This document shows positions 17,916 through 25,635 of a DNA stretch of 37,369 nucleotides, in pieces. Made by a program: the position numbers and the translations under genes. How positions within the stretch are numbered: position 1 is the first letter of the stretch; each line of letters begins with the position of its first letter. This DNA comes from Flavobacterium tegetincola DSM 22377 (lineage in GTDB: Bacteria; Bacteroidota; Bacteroidia; Flavobacteriales; Flavobacteriaceae), in contig NZ_KE384384.1 in assembly GCF_000425485.1 (NCBI RefSeq), positions 333,439 through 370,807 of the forward strand, in the 5' to 3' direction. The notes below the pieces were generated by a model that saw only the letters and a list, made by a program, of their open reading frames with translations, was not told the origin of the DNA and made no database searches.

Positions 17916-18532
17916 TACTTCTGAATGATTACATAAGAGTTATTGTGTCCTGGAACACATCCTTTAACTAAAAGTAGGTTCTTATCTGCAACTACTTTCA
18001 AAACTTTAAGGTTTTGAATCGTTACATTATCAGTTCCCATTCTTCCTGCCATACGCATTCCTTTGAATACTCTAGAAGGATAAGAGGAAGCTCCTACTGA
18101 TCCTGGCGCTCTCAAACGGTTGTGTTGTCCGTGAGTAGCTTGTCCAACACCACCAAAACCGTGACGTTTAACAACCCCTTGGAAACCTTTACCTTTTGAT
18201 ACACCTTGTACATCTACAAATTCGCCTTCCTGAAACAGGTCAACAGTGATTACCTCACCTAATTTGTGTTCATTTTCGAAGTACTTGAATTCAACGACTT
18301 TTTTCTTAGCTACAGTCCCTGCTTTTTTAAAGTGACCTACGGCCGCCTTAGTAGACTGTTTCTCTTTTTTGTCATCGAAACCAAGTTGCAACGCTTCATA
18401 CCCGTCAACACCTTTGGTTCTGACTTGGGTAACTACGCATGGTCCCGCCTCAATAACAGTACAAGGAATGTTTTTCCCGTTCTCGTCAAAGATGCTTGTC
18501 ATGCCAATTTTTCTTCCGATTAACCCAGACAT
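17915..18532 (-). CDS. rplC: 50S ribosomal protein L3
   Basis: 205 residues. L3 initiates 50S assembly near the peptidyl transferase centre. It starts [20 protein letters not shown]. The signature [20 protein letters not shown] (about 114-133) and [23 protein letters not shown] follow. It is the first gene of this transcription unit: rpsJ, its usual upstream partner, is 3.3 kb away behind a terminator and the inserted cassette. Confidence 0.98.
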   Translation of the reverse strand: MSGLIGRKIGMTSIFDENGKNIPCTVIEAGPCVVTQVRTKGVDGYEALQLGFDDKKEKQSTKAAVGHFKKAGTVAKKKVVEFKYFENEHKLGEVITVDLFQEGEFVDVQGVSKGKGFQGVVKRHGFGGVGQATHGQHNRLRAPGSVGASSYPSRVFKGMRMAGRMGTDNVTIQNLKVLKVVADKNLLLVKGCVPGHNNSYVIIQK

Positions 18533-18606
18533 AATAAATTAATTAATTATTAAAAATTTGTTTTTCTCTCCTGAATTGCATTTGCATACTACCCATTTTG
18601 AGGGTG

Positions 18607-18635
18607 CAAATATATAAATAATTTTTTAATTACAA
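18607..18635 (-). promoter_or_regulatory. Promoter of the rplC-rplQ ribosomal operon
   Basis: On the minus strand TTG (18633-18635), 18 nt, then TATATTTG (18607-18614), matching the Bacteroidota -33/-7 pattern. It leaves a leader of about 65-70 nt before the rplC ATG. It would serve the whole S10/spc/alpha block independently of the str block. Confidence 0.75.
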
Positions 18636-18786
18636 CTAAATTAATCAATTAGAATTAAATTTAATTTATAAACCTTAGCCTAACCTTAAAGAAACACTGA
18701 AATAAACCTAGTAAAAAGAATCCTGACCCACTTTCAGAAGTGCAAAACTCAAAAAGCACTAAATGAAAAATACACATGCTGCTTTT

Positions 18787-18841
18787 CATACACTATCCAT
18801 ACACTATCCATACACTATCCATACACTATCCATACACCATC
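18787..18841. repeat. 11-bp tandem repeat, five copies
   Basis: CATACACTATC is repeated four times exactly (18787-18830) and a fifth time with one change (CATACACCATC). The unit is about one helical turn and not a multiple of three, in non-coding DNA between rplC and the secreted-protein cassette. The rest of 18642-18970 shows no gene. Confidence 0.95.
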
Positions 18842-18975
18842 TCTATAGCATCCCTATCACGTTCAGACTGTTTAATTATACTGCATGACCAAATTTAAAT
18901 CTTAGGCTTGACATAAATGCCGACTGCAAGCGAAGACCAACTTAACCCGTAACCTCAAAAAAGACGTAAATTAAA

Positions 18976-19004
18976 AAAGACGCCCTAGGGACGTCTTTAA
19001 TTTT
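18976..19004 (-). terminator. Terminator of the secreted-protein cassette
   Basis: On the minus strand AAAGACG-T-CCC / GGG-CGTCTTT forms a 10-bp stem (one bulged T) followed by a T run, about 80 nt after the stop of the gene at 19081. It separates the cassette from the rplC promoter. Confidence 0.75.
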
Positions 19005-19080
19005 TGTTGATTTAATTGGACCAATTTCTCACCCACTAAATCGACTTTACTATATATAAACTTACTATAAGTCTAATGTA

Positions 19081-19767
19081 TTATTTGTACTCGATTACAA
19101 ATTTGTATGTTCCCGCTGGTAAAACTTGAGAAATAAAACCGTTTCCAGTTGTTAAAATCTTTGCTGTTCCATCTACATAACTACTTGAAGCATCCATTTG
19201 CAATTGACCCGTTGTATTATTGTAAATCTTAGCACCGATAAACTGAGTTACAGCAACTCCAGCCATACCTTGACTTCCTGCATCTCCAGCAGTTAAATCT
19301 ACTGTTGCAGTAGTTGAATTAGCAGGAATAGTTTTAATTACTTCTCTAGTTTTCACAACATTATTTGCAGAAGAACCAATTGGAATCCAGCGGCCGTTAC
19401 CCACAACAGATAAATTATCAGGATTACTAAAATAATACAACCCCGGCGTTACAGCTTGACTACCAATTCCAGAGAGAATACCATCGCCAGCAGTTACCGT
19501 TAATCCTGTAGCAGAATTATAAACAACCATTCCATCATAAAAAGTAGAAAAATTAAAAAAGTCACCATCTTCGGTAAACTGAAAATTTGTCAAGTCAGTT
19601 CTTGGAAATAACAGGCCTTTAGAGTTACTAATCCCTTCTGAAAAAGCAGACGCATCAATAAAAGCAGATGTACCATTAATACTAGCTGCTACCTCACCAT
19701 TACTGCGAATAGCCTGAGAAAAAGTAACTTGACAAATCAGTAAAGTAAGTATATATAAATATTTCAT
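19081..19767 (-). CDS. Hypothetical secreted protein, third gene of cassette
   Basis: 228 residues with a signal peptide (MKYLYILTLLICQVTFSQ). The mature part is rich in Gly, Ser, Thr and Asn and predicted beta. It includes GMVVYNSATGLTVTAGDG and PGLYYFSNPDNLSVVGNGRW (about 80-125), resembling the sequence 'yYF.dG.kW..lG' found in many Bacteroidota surface proteins with phage-tail-like repeats. The C-terminal ~90 residues form another beta-rich unit ending GTYKFVIEYK. There is no lipobox, type IX sorting domain or catalytic motif. It shares its architecture with the gene just upstream (43 nt). The function is unknown; probably extracellular or surface. Confidence 0.65.
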   Translation of the reverse strand: MKYLYILTLLICQVTFSQAIRSNGEVAASINGTSAFIDASAFSEGISNSKGLLFPRTDLTNFQFTEDGDFFNFSTFYDGMVVYNSATGLTVTAGDGILSGIGSQAVTPGLYYFSNPDNLSVVGNGRWIPIGSSANNVVKTREVIKTIPANSTTATVDLTAGDAGSQGMAGVAVTQFIGAKIYNNTTGQLQMDASSSYVDGTAKILTTGNGFISQVLPAGTYKFVIEYK

Positions 19768-19810
19768 AATGTTATTTTTATTAATAATGTTAATTTAAAA
19801 TGAGTTTTTT

Positions 19811-20404
19811 TTAGAATGTACTTGTATGATACCATCCTGTACCACTATATATAAAACTTATAGCTCCACCACTACCATTTTGTGGAGCAACAGAGCTTCC
19901 AACTGCTGCACCAGAAGTAGTAACTGTCCCAATACCGGCGTCAGTGATTGTAATAGTATCTCCAGCAACTGGATTTGTTATAGTATTAAAAGAAAAGCTT
20001 TGACTTGACTCTGAACCGATAAAAATTACATATCCATTCAAATCAGCATTTGTTAAAGGCCCACCAGCCGTTACAACTCTAACAGACTTCCCACCCAATC
20101 GCGTCCACTTTGTACCATCCCAAAAGTAATAACCTGCTTTACCAGTAAAATTACTGTACACCATTTGACTTACTCTTGTACCTGCTGGAGTTCCATTTGC
20201 TACAGTTATCGTCATATCGTTTGTTACAACCGGAACGGTAATACCATCAGCTGTATCCAAAATACCTGGCGCTTTTGTAGTCCCATCTGCATTAGCACCA
20301 ACTACTTCTAATGAAGTTTCTGGATTTGTTGTCCCCACACCTACTTGAGCCGAAGCTACTAAACCTGTTGCTATAAAAGCTATAGATAAAAATATTTTTT
20401 TCAT
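19811..20404 (-). CDS. Hypothetical secreted protein, second gene of cassette
   Basis: 197 residues. The start was chosen at the ATG giving MKKIFLSIAFIATGLVASAQ, a clean signal peptide; an upstream in-frame ATG would add six residues before it. The mature N-terminus VGVGTTNPETSLEVVG (about 22-37) is the motif common at the start of Bacteroidota surface proteins with tail-fibre-like structure. KAGYYFWDGTKWTRLGGKSV (about 95-114) resembles a segment of the next gene. The C-terminal part is Gly/Thr-rich and ends SGTGWYHTSTF. Function unknown; likely a surface or secreted protein. Confidence 0.65.
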   Translation of the reverse strand: MKKIFLSIAFIATGLVASAQVGVGTTNPETSLEVVGANADGTTKAPGILDTADGITVPVVTNDMTITVANGTPAGTRVSQMVYSNFTGKAGYYFWDGTKWTRLGGKSVRVVTAGGPLTNADLNGYVIFIGSESSQSFSFNTITNPVAGDTITITDAGIGTVTTSGAAVGSSVAPQNGSGGAISFIYSGTGWYHTSTF

Positions 20405-20487
20405 AGTAATGTATTTAATCAAACCGTATGGGCTTGATATTGATTTGTATTATAAACTTGTTTTTAATCGTCATTCTCTGAGGTATG

Positions 20488-21123
20488 CTACGCTACCTCG
20501 GGAGGCGGAGAAAACGGCGACGCCTTAAATTGACTTATATTACATTCGCTTATACTAGTAATCGGTTGATGCACTAGTGACCCTACCACTATTGTATCTG
20601 CTTTGTAGTTTTTCACCAAAGTCGATGTACTACTAAAAATCTCCAATTGGGTTGTAGTACTAAAGTCTTTGTAAAACACAAATGAATTTTCATACTTGAT
20701 CAAATGCGCATTAAAAATTAGGGCATCCTCAGCGAGTATCACCTTTCCTCCTACGTGCACGGGATGGCTCAACTTGAGCACTCCTGCTTCTACTACTAAA
20801 TCGCCACGCAGTTTCAATTCGGTATTGATGGTCAACTCATTTGCATCTGCCACTTTAAGTGTTGGCAATGATGTATTGATTGCCGTTTCTAAAGATTGGT
20901 TTTGACCATTTAAAACGACTTGACTTTCGCCGAATACACTTGAATCAAAAACATTTGCCTCTTCTTTAGAAGAAACTACATTATTTGCGGTAAAGACGGT
21001 GTTGGGATTTACTTTAAACTGTGCGAAAGAAACTACTGAACAGCACAACATCATAAAAGTCAAAAACAGTACTGTCTTGGCTTTTAATGTTATTACGTTC
21101 TGGTTGATAGTAGTTTTTTTCAT
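20488..21123 (-). CDS. Hypothetical exported protein, first gene of cassette
   Basis: 211 residues from the ATG at 21121-21123 (MKKTTINQNVITLKAKTVLF), chosen over an ATG three codons upstream. A long signal peptide ends SVVSFAQ at about 35. The mature part has repeating beta patterns (ADANELTINTELKLRGDLVV, GVLKLSHPVHVGGKVIL) suggesting a small beta-helix or beta-sandwich. The C-terminus has a lone Cys (SECNISQF) followed by SPFSPPPEVA, a proline-rich tail. It is the first gene after the cassette promoter. No recognised domain; function unknown. Confidence 0.6.
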   Translation of the reverse strand: MKKTTINQNVITLKAKTVLFLTFMMLCCSVVSFAQFKVNPNTVFTANNVVSSKEEANVFDSSVFGESQVVLNGQNQSLETAINTSLPTLKVADANELTINTELKLRGDLVVEAGVLKLSHPVHVGGKVILAEDALIFNAHLIKYENSFVFYKDFSTTTQLEIFSSTSTLVKNYKADTIVVGSLVHQPITSISECNISQFKASPFSPPPEVA

Positions 21124-21155
21124 ATAATACACTGCATTACAGCTTATTTGAGAAA

Positions 21156-21186
21156 CAAAGATACTTCTTTTTTGGCAACTGCAAAA
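21156..21186 (-). promoter_or_regulatory. Promoter of the secreted-protein cassette
   Basis: On the minus strand TTTTG (21182-21186), 18 nt, then TATCTTTG (21156-21163), a strong match to the Bacteroidota -33/-7 consensus. It lies about 33 nt upstream of the first cassette ATG. Confidence 0.75.
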
Positions 21187-21354
21187 GAAAAGTTAAAAAG
21201 TTTTGAATGAGGGAATTGCGTTGCAGCATGAACGATTCCGCTTTTACGTATTGAACGGCAATGCCGTGTGATTGAGCGGAAGGTAATGCGACCTGAGTGG
21301 CAGTTGAAAAATTTCTGTTTCTGTAGTATACATTTGCTTCGATATTACTTTTAG

Positions 21355-21537
21355 TACCCGCCTATTGAACAGAACAACTTGAAAGACGCTGATTACAGTG
21401 TGTTGAAAAACATCATTGATGCAACTTTGGCGCTAGGATTAGGACGAATTCTTGAAAATGACTTTTGGAACGAAGGCGGTATTGCTGTTCATGGACTAGA
21501 AGTTGACGTCTTGAAAAATGCGGTGCAGCGTATTTGA
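21355..21537 (+). pseudogene. Fragment of a decayed gene (C-terminal 60 codons)
   Basis: An uninterrupted + frame of 60 codons, without an ATG, runs from just after a TAG (21352-21354) to TGA at 21535-21537. It includes DADYSVLKNIIDATLALGLG, RILENDFWNEGG and VHGLEVDVLKNAVQRI. Its composition (amphipathic helices, Trp, few Ser) is that of a real cytoplasmic protein, not a random frame, but the family was not recognised. It appears truncated at its 5' side. It is on the strand opposite to all its neighbours, within the 3.3-kb interruption of the ribosomal genes. Confidence 0.55.
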
Positions 21538-21749
21538 TTTCCAAGAGCACATTGTAGCTTGATTAAAAGTAAGGGGATTTTGACCCTACTTAATTTAATA
21601 ACGAGGTAATAATTCTGTGCTAGATTGGATTATTTCTTCAAAAAGAAAAGAAAAGAAAAGCGACGGAGATTTGAGCGGGTGGTGGCGCGGCGGTACATTA
21701 CCTCTTTGATTGATGGGGATGCCTTTCTGCAAAGTCGTCGGGCATAAAA
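21538..21749. other. Non-coding stretch with minor structures
   Basis: No gene is seen. It contains a weak hairpin (AAGTAAGGG ... CCCTACTT, about 21567-21591) with an A bulge, possibly a terminator relic of the fragment before it, and a short AGAAA tandem run (about 21646-21660). The stretch 21187-21354 likewise shows no gene. Confidence 0.5.
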
Positions 21750-21781
21750 AAAACGGTAAAGAACTAAATCTTTACCGTTTT
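21750..21781 (-). terminator. Terminator of the str block after rpsJ
   Basis: A perfect 13-bp stem (AAAACGGTAAAGA / TCTTTACCGTTTT) with a 6-nt loop reading TTTAGT on the minus strand and a T run, 27 nt after the rpsJ stop. It ends transcription of rpsL-rpsG-fusA-rpsJ. Loop, stem length and 5' flank match the rplQ terminator. Confidence 0.95.
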
Positions 21782-21808
21782 CTATATATAATAAACTTAT
21801 GCAGTTAC

Positions 21809-22114
21809 TTATACTTTGATTTCTACTTCTACACCACTTGGCAACTCTAATTTCATTAGGGCGTCAATAGTTTTAGATGAAGAAGAATAAATGTCAATTA
21901 ATCTCTTGTATGACATTACTTCAAATTGCTCTCTCGCTTTTTTGTTAACGTGAGGAGAACGCAATACTGTAAATAATTTTTTGTGTGTTGGTAATGGAAT
22001 TGGACCCGTTACTACTGCACCAGTACTCTTAACAGTTTTTACAATCTTTTCAGCAGACTTGTCTACTAGCATGTGATCGTAAGATTTTAGTTTTATTCTG
22101 ATTTTTTGACTCAT
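21809..22114 (-). CDS. rpsJ: 30S ribosomal protein S10
   Basis: 101 residues. S10 is a head protein and a partner of NusB in antitermination. It starts [20 protein letters not shown]. The signature [20 protein letters not shown] (about 36-55) is canonical. In most bacteria it leads the S10 operon; here it ends the str block, 11 nt after fusA, with its own terminator. Confidence 0.98.
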   Translation of the reverse strand: MSQKIRIKLKSYDHMLVDKSAEKIVKTVKSTGAVVTGPIPLPTHKKLFTVLRSPHVNKKAREQFEVMSYKRLIDIYSSSSKTIDALMKLELPSGVEVEIKV

Positions 22115-22125
22115 TTTCTTTAGAA

Positions 22126-24282
22126 TTAAGCGTTACCTTTTGCTTTTTTAATTACGGCTTCTGAAATATTCGAAGGCGTTTCTGCATAGTGAGAAAACTC
22201 CATTGTTGATGTAGCTCTACCAGAAGACAATGTTCTTAAAGTGGTTACATAACCAAACATTTCCGATAAAGGCACGTCAGCTTTGATTGTTTTAGCACCA
22301 GCTCTGTCACCCATGTCATTTACCTGACCTCTACGACGGTTGATATCACCTACGATATCTCCCATGTTTTCTTCAGGAGTGATCACTTCCATTTTCATGA
22401 TTGGCTCAAGAACTACTGCACCAGCAGCTTTAGCTACTTCTCTATACCCCATTCTAGCTGCAAGTTCAAAAGAAAGTGCATCTGAATCGACTGGGTGAAA
22501 AGATCCGTCTGTTAAAGTAACTTTCAAACTATCTACTTGGTATCCAGCTAATGGACCCGTTTTCATAGCTTCGCGGAACCCTTTTTCTACAGAAGGAATG
22601 TATTCTTTAGGAACGTTACCCCCTTTTACTGCATTGATAAACTGTAACCCTTTTGGAGTTTTACCGTCTACTTCGTCAGCAGGTGAAAGTGTAAATACGA
22701 TATCACCGAATTTACCACGACCTCCAGATTGTTTTTTGTATGTTTCTCTGTGTGTAGCTGTTTTAGTAAACGCTTCTTTGTATTCAACTTGAGGCTCACC
22801 TTGGTTCACTTCAACTTTAAATTCACGTTTCATTCTGTCTACTAAGATATCTAAGTGAAGCTCACCCATACCAGAGATAATTGTTTGCCCTGAAGCCTCA
22901 TCCGTTCTAACAGTAAATGTAGGATCTTCTTCTGCTAATTTAGCTAAAGCCATACCCATTTTATCTACGTCAGCCTTAGTTTTAGGCTCAATTGCAATAC
23001 CAATTACTGGTGCAGGGAATTTCATAGACTCAAGAATGATTGGGTGTTTTTCATCACACAATGTATCTCCAGTTTTGATATCTTTAAATCCAACTGCTGC
23101 TCCAATATCACCTGCTTCGATAAAATCGATTGGGTTTTGTTTGTTTGCGTGCATTTGGTAGATACGAGAAATTCTTTCTTTGTTTCCAGAACGTGTATTC
23201 AATACGTAAGAACCTGCGTCCAAACGACCTGAATAAGCACGGAAAAACGCTAAACGACCTACGAAAGGATCGGTAGCAATTTTAAATGCTAAAGCAGCGA
23301 ATGGCTCTTTAACATCTGGCTTACGCAAAATTTTAGTTTGATCTTCTTCTAACAATTCAGCATCATCAGGATCAATACCCCAAATACCTTCTTTATCCAT
23401 TGGAGATGGCAAGTATTTACATACTGCATCTAACATGAATTGTACTCCTTTATTTTTAAAAGAAGAACCAGAAGTCATTGGAATGATCGCCATATCCATA
23501 GTTGCAGCACGTAATGCATTGTTGATTTCTTCCTCTGTAATAGAGTTTTCATCTTCCATGAATTTTTCCAACAAGTTGTCGTCGTAATCCGCCACCGCTT
23601 CAATAAGAATTGAACGGTATTCTTTTACTTCATCCACCATGTCTGCAGGAATATCAACGATATCATAAGTAGCACCTTGATTTGCATCGTGCCAAATGAT
23701 TGCTTGATTTTTTACTAAATCCACAACACCTCTGTAATCATTTTCTTCACCAATAGGTAAAGTGATTGCAACTGCGTTTGATTTTAACATATCACGAACT
23801 TGCTGACATACTTTCAAGAAGTTAGAACCTTGACGGTCCATTTTGTTCACAAATCCCATACGTGGCACTTTGTATTGATCAGCAAGTCTCCAGTTTGTTT
23901 CTGATTGAGGCTCAACACCATCAACAGCACTAAACAAGAATACTAAACCGTCTAAAACACGAAGTGAACGATTTACTTCAACAGTAAAATCTACGTGACC
24001 GGGAGTATCAATGATATTAAAGTGGTACGCGATAGATTCTGGCAATACTTCACCTTGCTTTGTTGGAAAGTTCCACTCACAAGTTGTAGCTGCAGAAGTA
24101 ATAGTAATACCTCTTTCTTGCTCCTGAGCCATCCAGTCCATTGTTGCAGCACCATCGTGTACTTCACCAATTTTGTGTGATTTCCCAGTATAAAAAAGAA
24201 TTCGCTCTGTTGTTGTAGTTTTACCTGCATCAATGTGAGCTGCAATTCCTATGTTTCTTGTATATTTTAAATCTCTAGCCAT
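22126..24282 (-). CDS. fusA: Elongation factor G
   Basis: 718 residues, five-domain translocation GTPase. G1 [15 protein letters not shown] (about 15-29), G2 [12 protein letters not shown]3 DTPGHVDF (about 92-99) and G4 NKMDRQG are intact. Domain IV carries the conserved GRGKFGDI and [13 protein letters not shown] near the C-terminus. No substitution suggestive of fusidic acid resistance was specifically sought. It lies between rpsG (9 nt) and rpsJ (11 nt). tuf, often adjacent, is absent. Confidence 0.98.
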   Translation of the reverse strand: MARDLKYTRNIGIAAHIDAGKTTTTERILFYTGKSHKIGEVHDGAATMDWMAQEQERGITITSAATTCEWNFPTKQGEVLPESIAYHFNIIDTPGHVDFTVEVNRSLRVLDGLVFLFSAVDGVEPQSETNWRLADQYKVPRMGFVNKMDRQGSNFLKVCQQVRDMLKSNAVAITLPIGEENDYRGVVDLVKNQAIIWHDANQGATYDIVDIPADMVDEVKEYRSILIEAVADYDDNLLEKFMEDENSITEEEINNALRAATMDMAIIPMTSGSSFKNKGVQFMLDAVCKYLPSPMDKEGIWGIDPDDAELLEEDQTKILRKPDVKEPFAALAFKIATDPFVGRLAFFRAYSGRLDAGSYVLNTRSGNKERISRIYQMHANKQNPIDFIEAGDIGAAVGFKDIKTGDTLCDEKHPIILESMKFPAPVIGIAIEPKTKADVDKMGMALAKLAEEDPTFTVRTDEASGQTIISGMGELHLDILVDRMKREFKVEVNQGEPQVEYKEAFTKTATHRETYKKQSGGRGKFGDIVFTLSPADEVDGKTPKGLQFINAVKGGNVPKEYIPSVEKGFREAMKTGPLAGYQVDSLKVTLTDGSFHPVDSDALSFELAARMGYREVAKAAGAVVLEPIMKMEVITPEENMGDIVGDINRRRGQVNDMGDRAGAKTIKADVPLSEMFGYVTTLRTLSSGRATSTMEFSHYAETPSNISEAVIKKAKGNA

Positions 24283-24291
24283 TTCTTTGAA

Positions 24292-24768
24292 TTAAAATCT
24301 AAAGTGAGAGAATGCTTTATTCGCTTCAGCCATTTTATGAGTATCCATTCTCTTTTTAACAGCAGCACCTTCTTCTTTAGCCGCAGCTAAAACTTCAGAA
24401 GCTAGTTTTTGAGCCATAGATTTCTCATTTCTTCTACGAGCGTAAAGTATCATCCACTTCATAGCCATAGAGATCTTACGATCTGGTCTAATTTGCATTG
24501 GAATTTGGAATGTAGCTCCACCTACTCTACGACTACGTACTTCTACGTGAGGCATAACGTTTGTTAGTGCATCTTTCCAGATTTCTACTGAAGATTTTTC
24601 AGCATCTTGCTTTTTTGCTTCTACGATATCCATTGCATCATAAAATACTTTAAAAGCTGTTGATTTCTTACCATCCCACATTAAGTTGTTCACAAAACGC
24701 GTTACCAATTGGTCATTAAACCTTGGATCTGGCAAAAGTGGTCTTTTTTTGGCCGCTCTTTTTCTCAT
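24292..24768 (-). CDS. rpsG: 30S ribosomal protein S7
   Basis: 158 residues from the ATG at 24766-24768 ([20 protein letters not shown]), the usual N-terminus; an in-frame GTG would add nine residues. S7 nucleates the 30S head and lies near the E site. [20 protein letters not shown] and [20 protein letters not shown] (about 75-94) are diagnostic. In E. coli, S7 represses translation at the rpsL-rpsG gap; here that gap is 85 nt with a short hairpin. Confidence 0.97.
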   Translation of the reverse strand: MRKRAAKKRPLLPDPRFNDQLVTRFVNNLMWDGKKSTAFKVFYDAMDIVEAKKQDAEKSSVEIWKDALTNVMPHVEVRSRRVGGATFQIPMQIRPDRKISMAMKWMILYARRRNEKSMAQKLASEVLAAAKEEGAAVKKRMDTHKMAEANKAFSHFRF

Positions 24769-24803
24769 TTCTTTTCGTTGTTTTGCTTTAGACACTATCT
24801 AGC

Positions 24804-24820
24804 AATAAGACTCGCTTATT
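24804..24820 (-). promoter_or_regulatory. Hairpin in the rpsL-rpsG gap
   Basis: On the minus strand AATAAG pairs with CTTATT around a 5-nt loop (CGAGT), about 35 nt before the rpsG ATG. In E. coli the equivalent gap contains the S7 repressor site. The structure is short, so this is only a candidate. Confidence 0.35.
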
Positions 24821-24853
24821 ACTTAAATCAATTGTTTCAAGCTTGTTTTAGAT

Positions 24854-25237
24854 TTACTTTTTTGCTTCTTTTGGACGTTTCGCTCCGTATTTTGATCTAC
24901 GTTGCGTTCTTCCCGCTACACCTGATGTATCAAGTGCACCACGTACGATGTGGTATCTTACTCCAGGTAAATCTTTTACTCTTCCACCCCTAACTAATAC
25001 TATCGAGTGCTCTTGTAGATTGTGACCTTCACCAGGGATATAAGCATTCACTTCATTACCATTTGTCAAACGTACACGCGCTACTTTACGCATTGCAGAG
25101 TTTGGTTTTTTTGGTGTAGTAGTGTAAACACGCGTACATACCCCTCTTCGTTGAGGACAAGAATCTAAAGCAACCGATTTACTCTTCTTAGTCATCTGAG
25201 TTCTTCCAGTTCTTACTAATTGTTGAATTGTTGGCAT
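24854..25237 (-). CDS. rpsL: 30S ribosomal protein S12
   Basis: 127 residues from ATG at 25235-25237 ([20 protein letters not shown]); a longer in-frame reading upstream runs through the promoter and is rejected. S12 monitors decoding. The conserved [20 protein letters not shown] (about 39-58) contains the Lys linked to streptomycin response, unchanged here (PKKPNS), and [19 protein letters not shown] contains the second. First gene of the str block. Confidence 0.98.
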   Translation of the reverse strand: MPTIQQLVRTGRTQMTKKSKSVALDSCPQRRGVCTRVYTTTPKKPNSAMRKVARVRLTNGNEVNAYIPGEGHNLQEHSIVLVRGGRVKDLPGVRYHIVRGALDTSGVAGRTQRRSKYGAKRPKEAKK

Positions 25238-25288
25238 AATTAATACTAAAAATTTCTTATATATAATTTTCCCGCTTTTTACGGGTTG

Positions 25289-25319
25289 CAAATGTAAAAA
25301 AGATTTTTCTAAAAACAAA
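25289..25319 (-). promoter_or_regulatory. Promoter of the str block (rpsL)
   Basis: On the minus strand TTTG (25316-25319), 19 nt, then TACATTTG (25289-25296), followed by CAACCCG. The leader of roughly 45 nt begins with a small hairpin, CCCG-TAAAAAG-CGGG (about 25271-25285). Confidence 0.75.
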
Positions 25320-25330
25320 TCATAATTCAT

Positions 25331-25556
25331 TAATTTTCAATCACCTTACTAAACATTTAATTTTTAACGAATTGAAGGCTCGCAAATTCAGTCCACTACT
25401 TTTGAAATGAATCACTAATACCGCAACCTCGTTTGAACATTAAGCCTGCCTACCGGCTCTACTGGAAAATTTAAAACCACAGCCTTTTAGTTCAAAAAAA
25501 CGCACGCTTGCCGCAATCTAAGCGACGTGTTCAAGTGGTGGTTGCATAATTTGATG
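25331..25556. other. Divergent intergenic region, no gene seen
   Basis: Together with the flanking promoters it makes about 400 bp between rpsL (-) and the Omp85 gene (+). No ORF with coding character, repeat or strong hairpin was found. A minus frame reading GQIYIKLCNHHLNTSLRLRQ overlaps the Omp85 promoter and start and is judged spurious. Confidence 0.5.
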
Positions 25557-25564
25557 TAAATTTG
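25557..25564 (+). promoter_or_regulatory. Candidate -7 box of the Omp85-like gene
   Basis: TAAATTTG followed by CCCC, a TAnnTTTG match about 70 nt before the TTG start. The -33 region (TGG) is a poor match. Confidence 0.45.
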
Positions 25565-25635
25565 CCCCACCTTCTTTTTCGTACAATGCAGAGCCGTATT
25601 TTTCGTTAAGGTATATGATTCTTTATTAAAAATAG

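Noticed and set aside
18787..18841. Repeats considered as a CRISPR array
   Set aside because: The units are 11 bp with no spacers and no cas genes nearby.
18533..21808. Interruption considered as a mobile element
   Set aside because: No transposase, integrase, terminal inverted repeats or target-site duplication could be found by eye.
22126..25237. Absence of tuf, map and adk as a gene-loss event
   Set aside because: These genes are often located elsewhere in Bacteroidota, so the absence from this window is not unusual.
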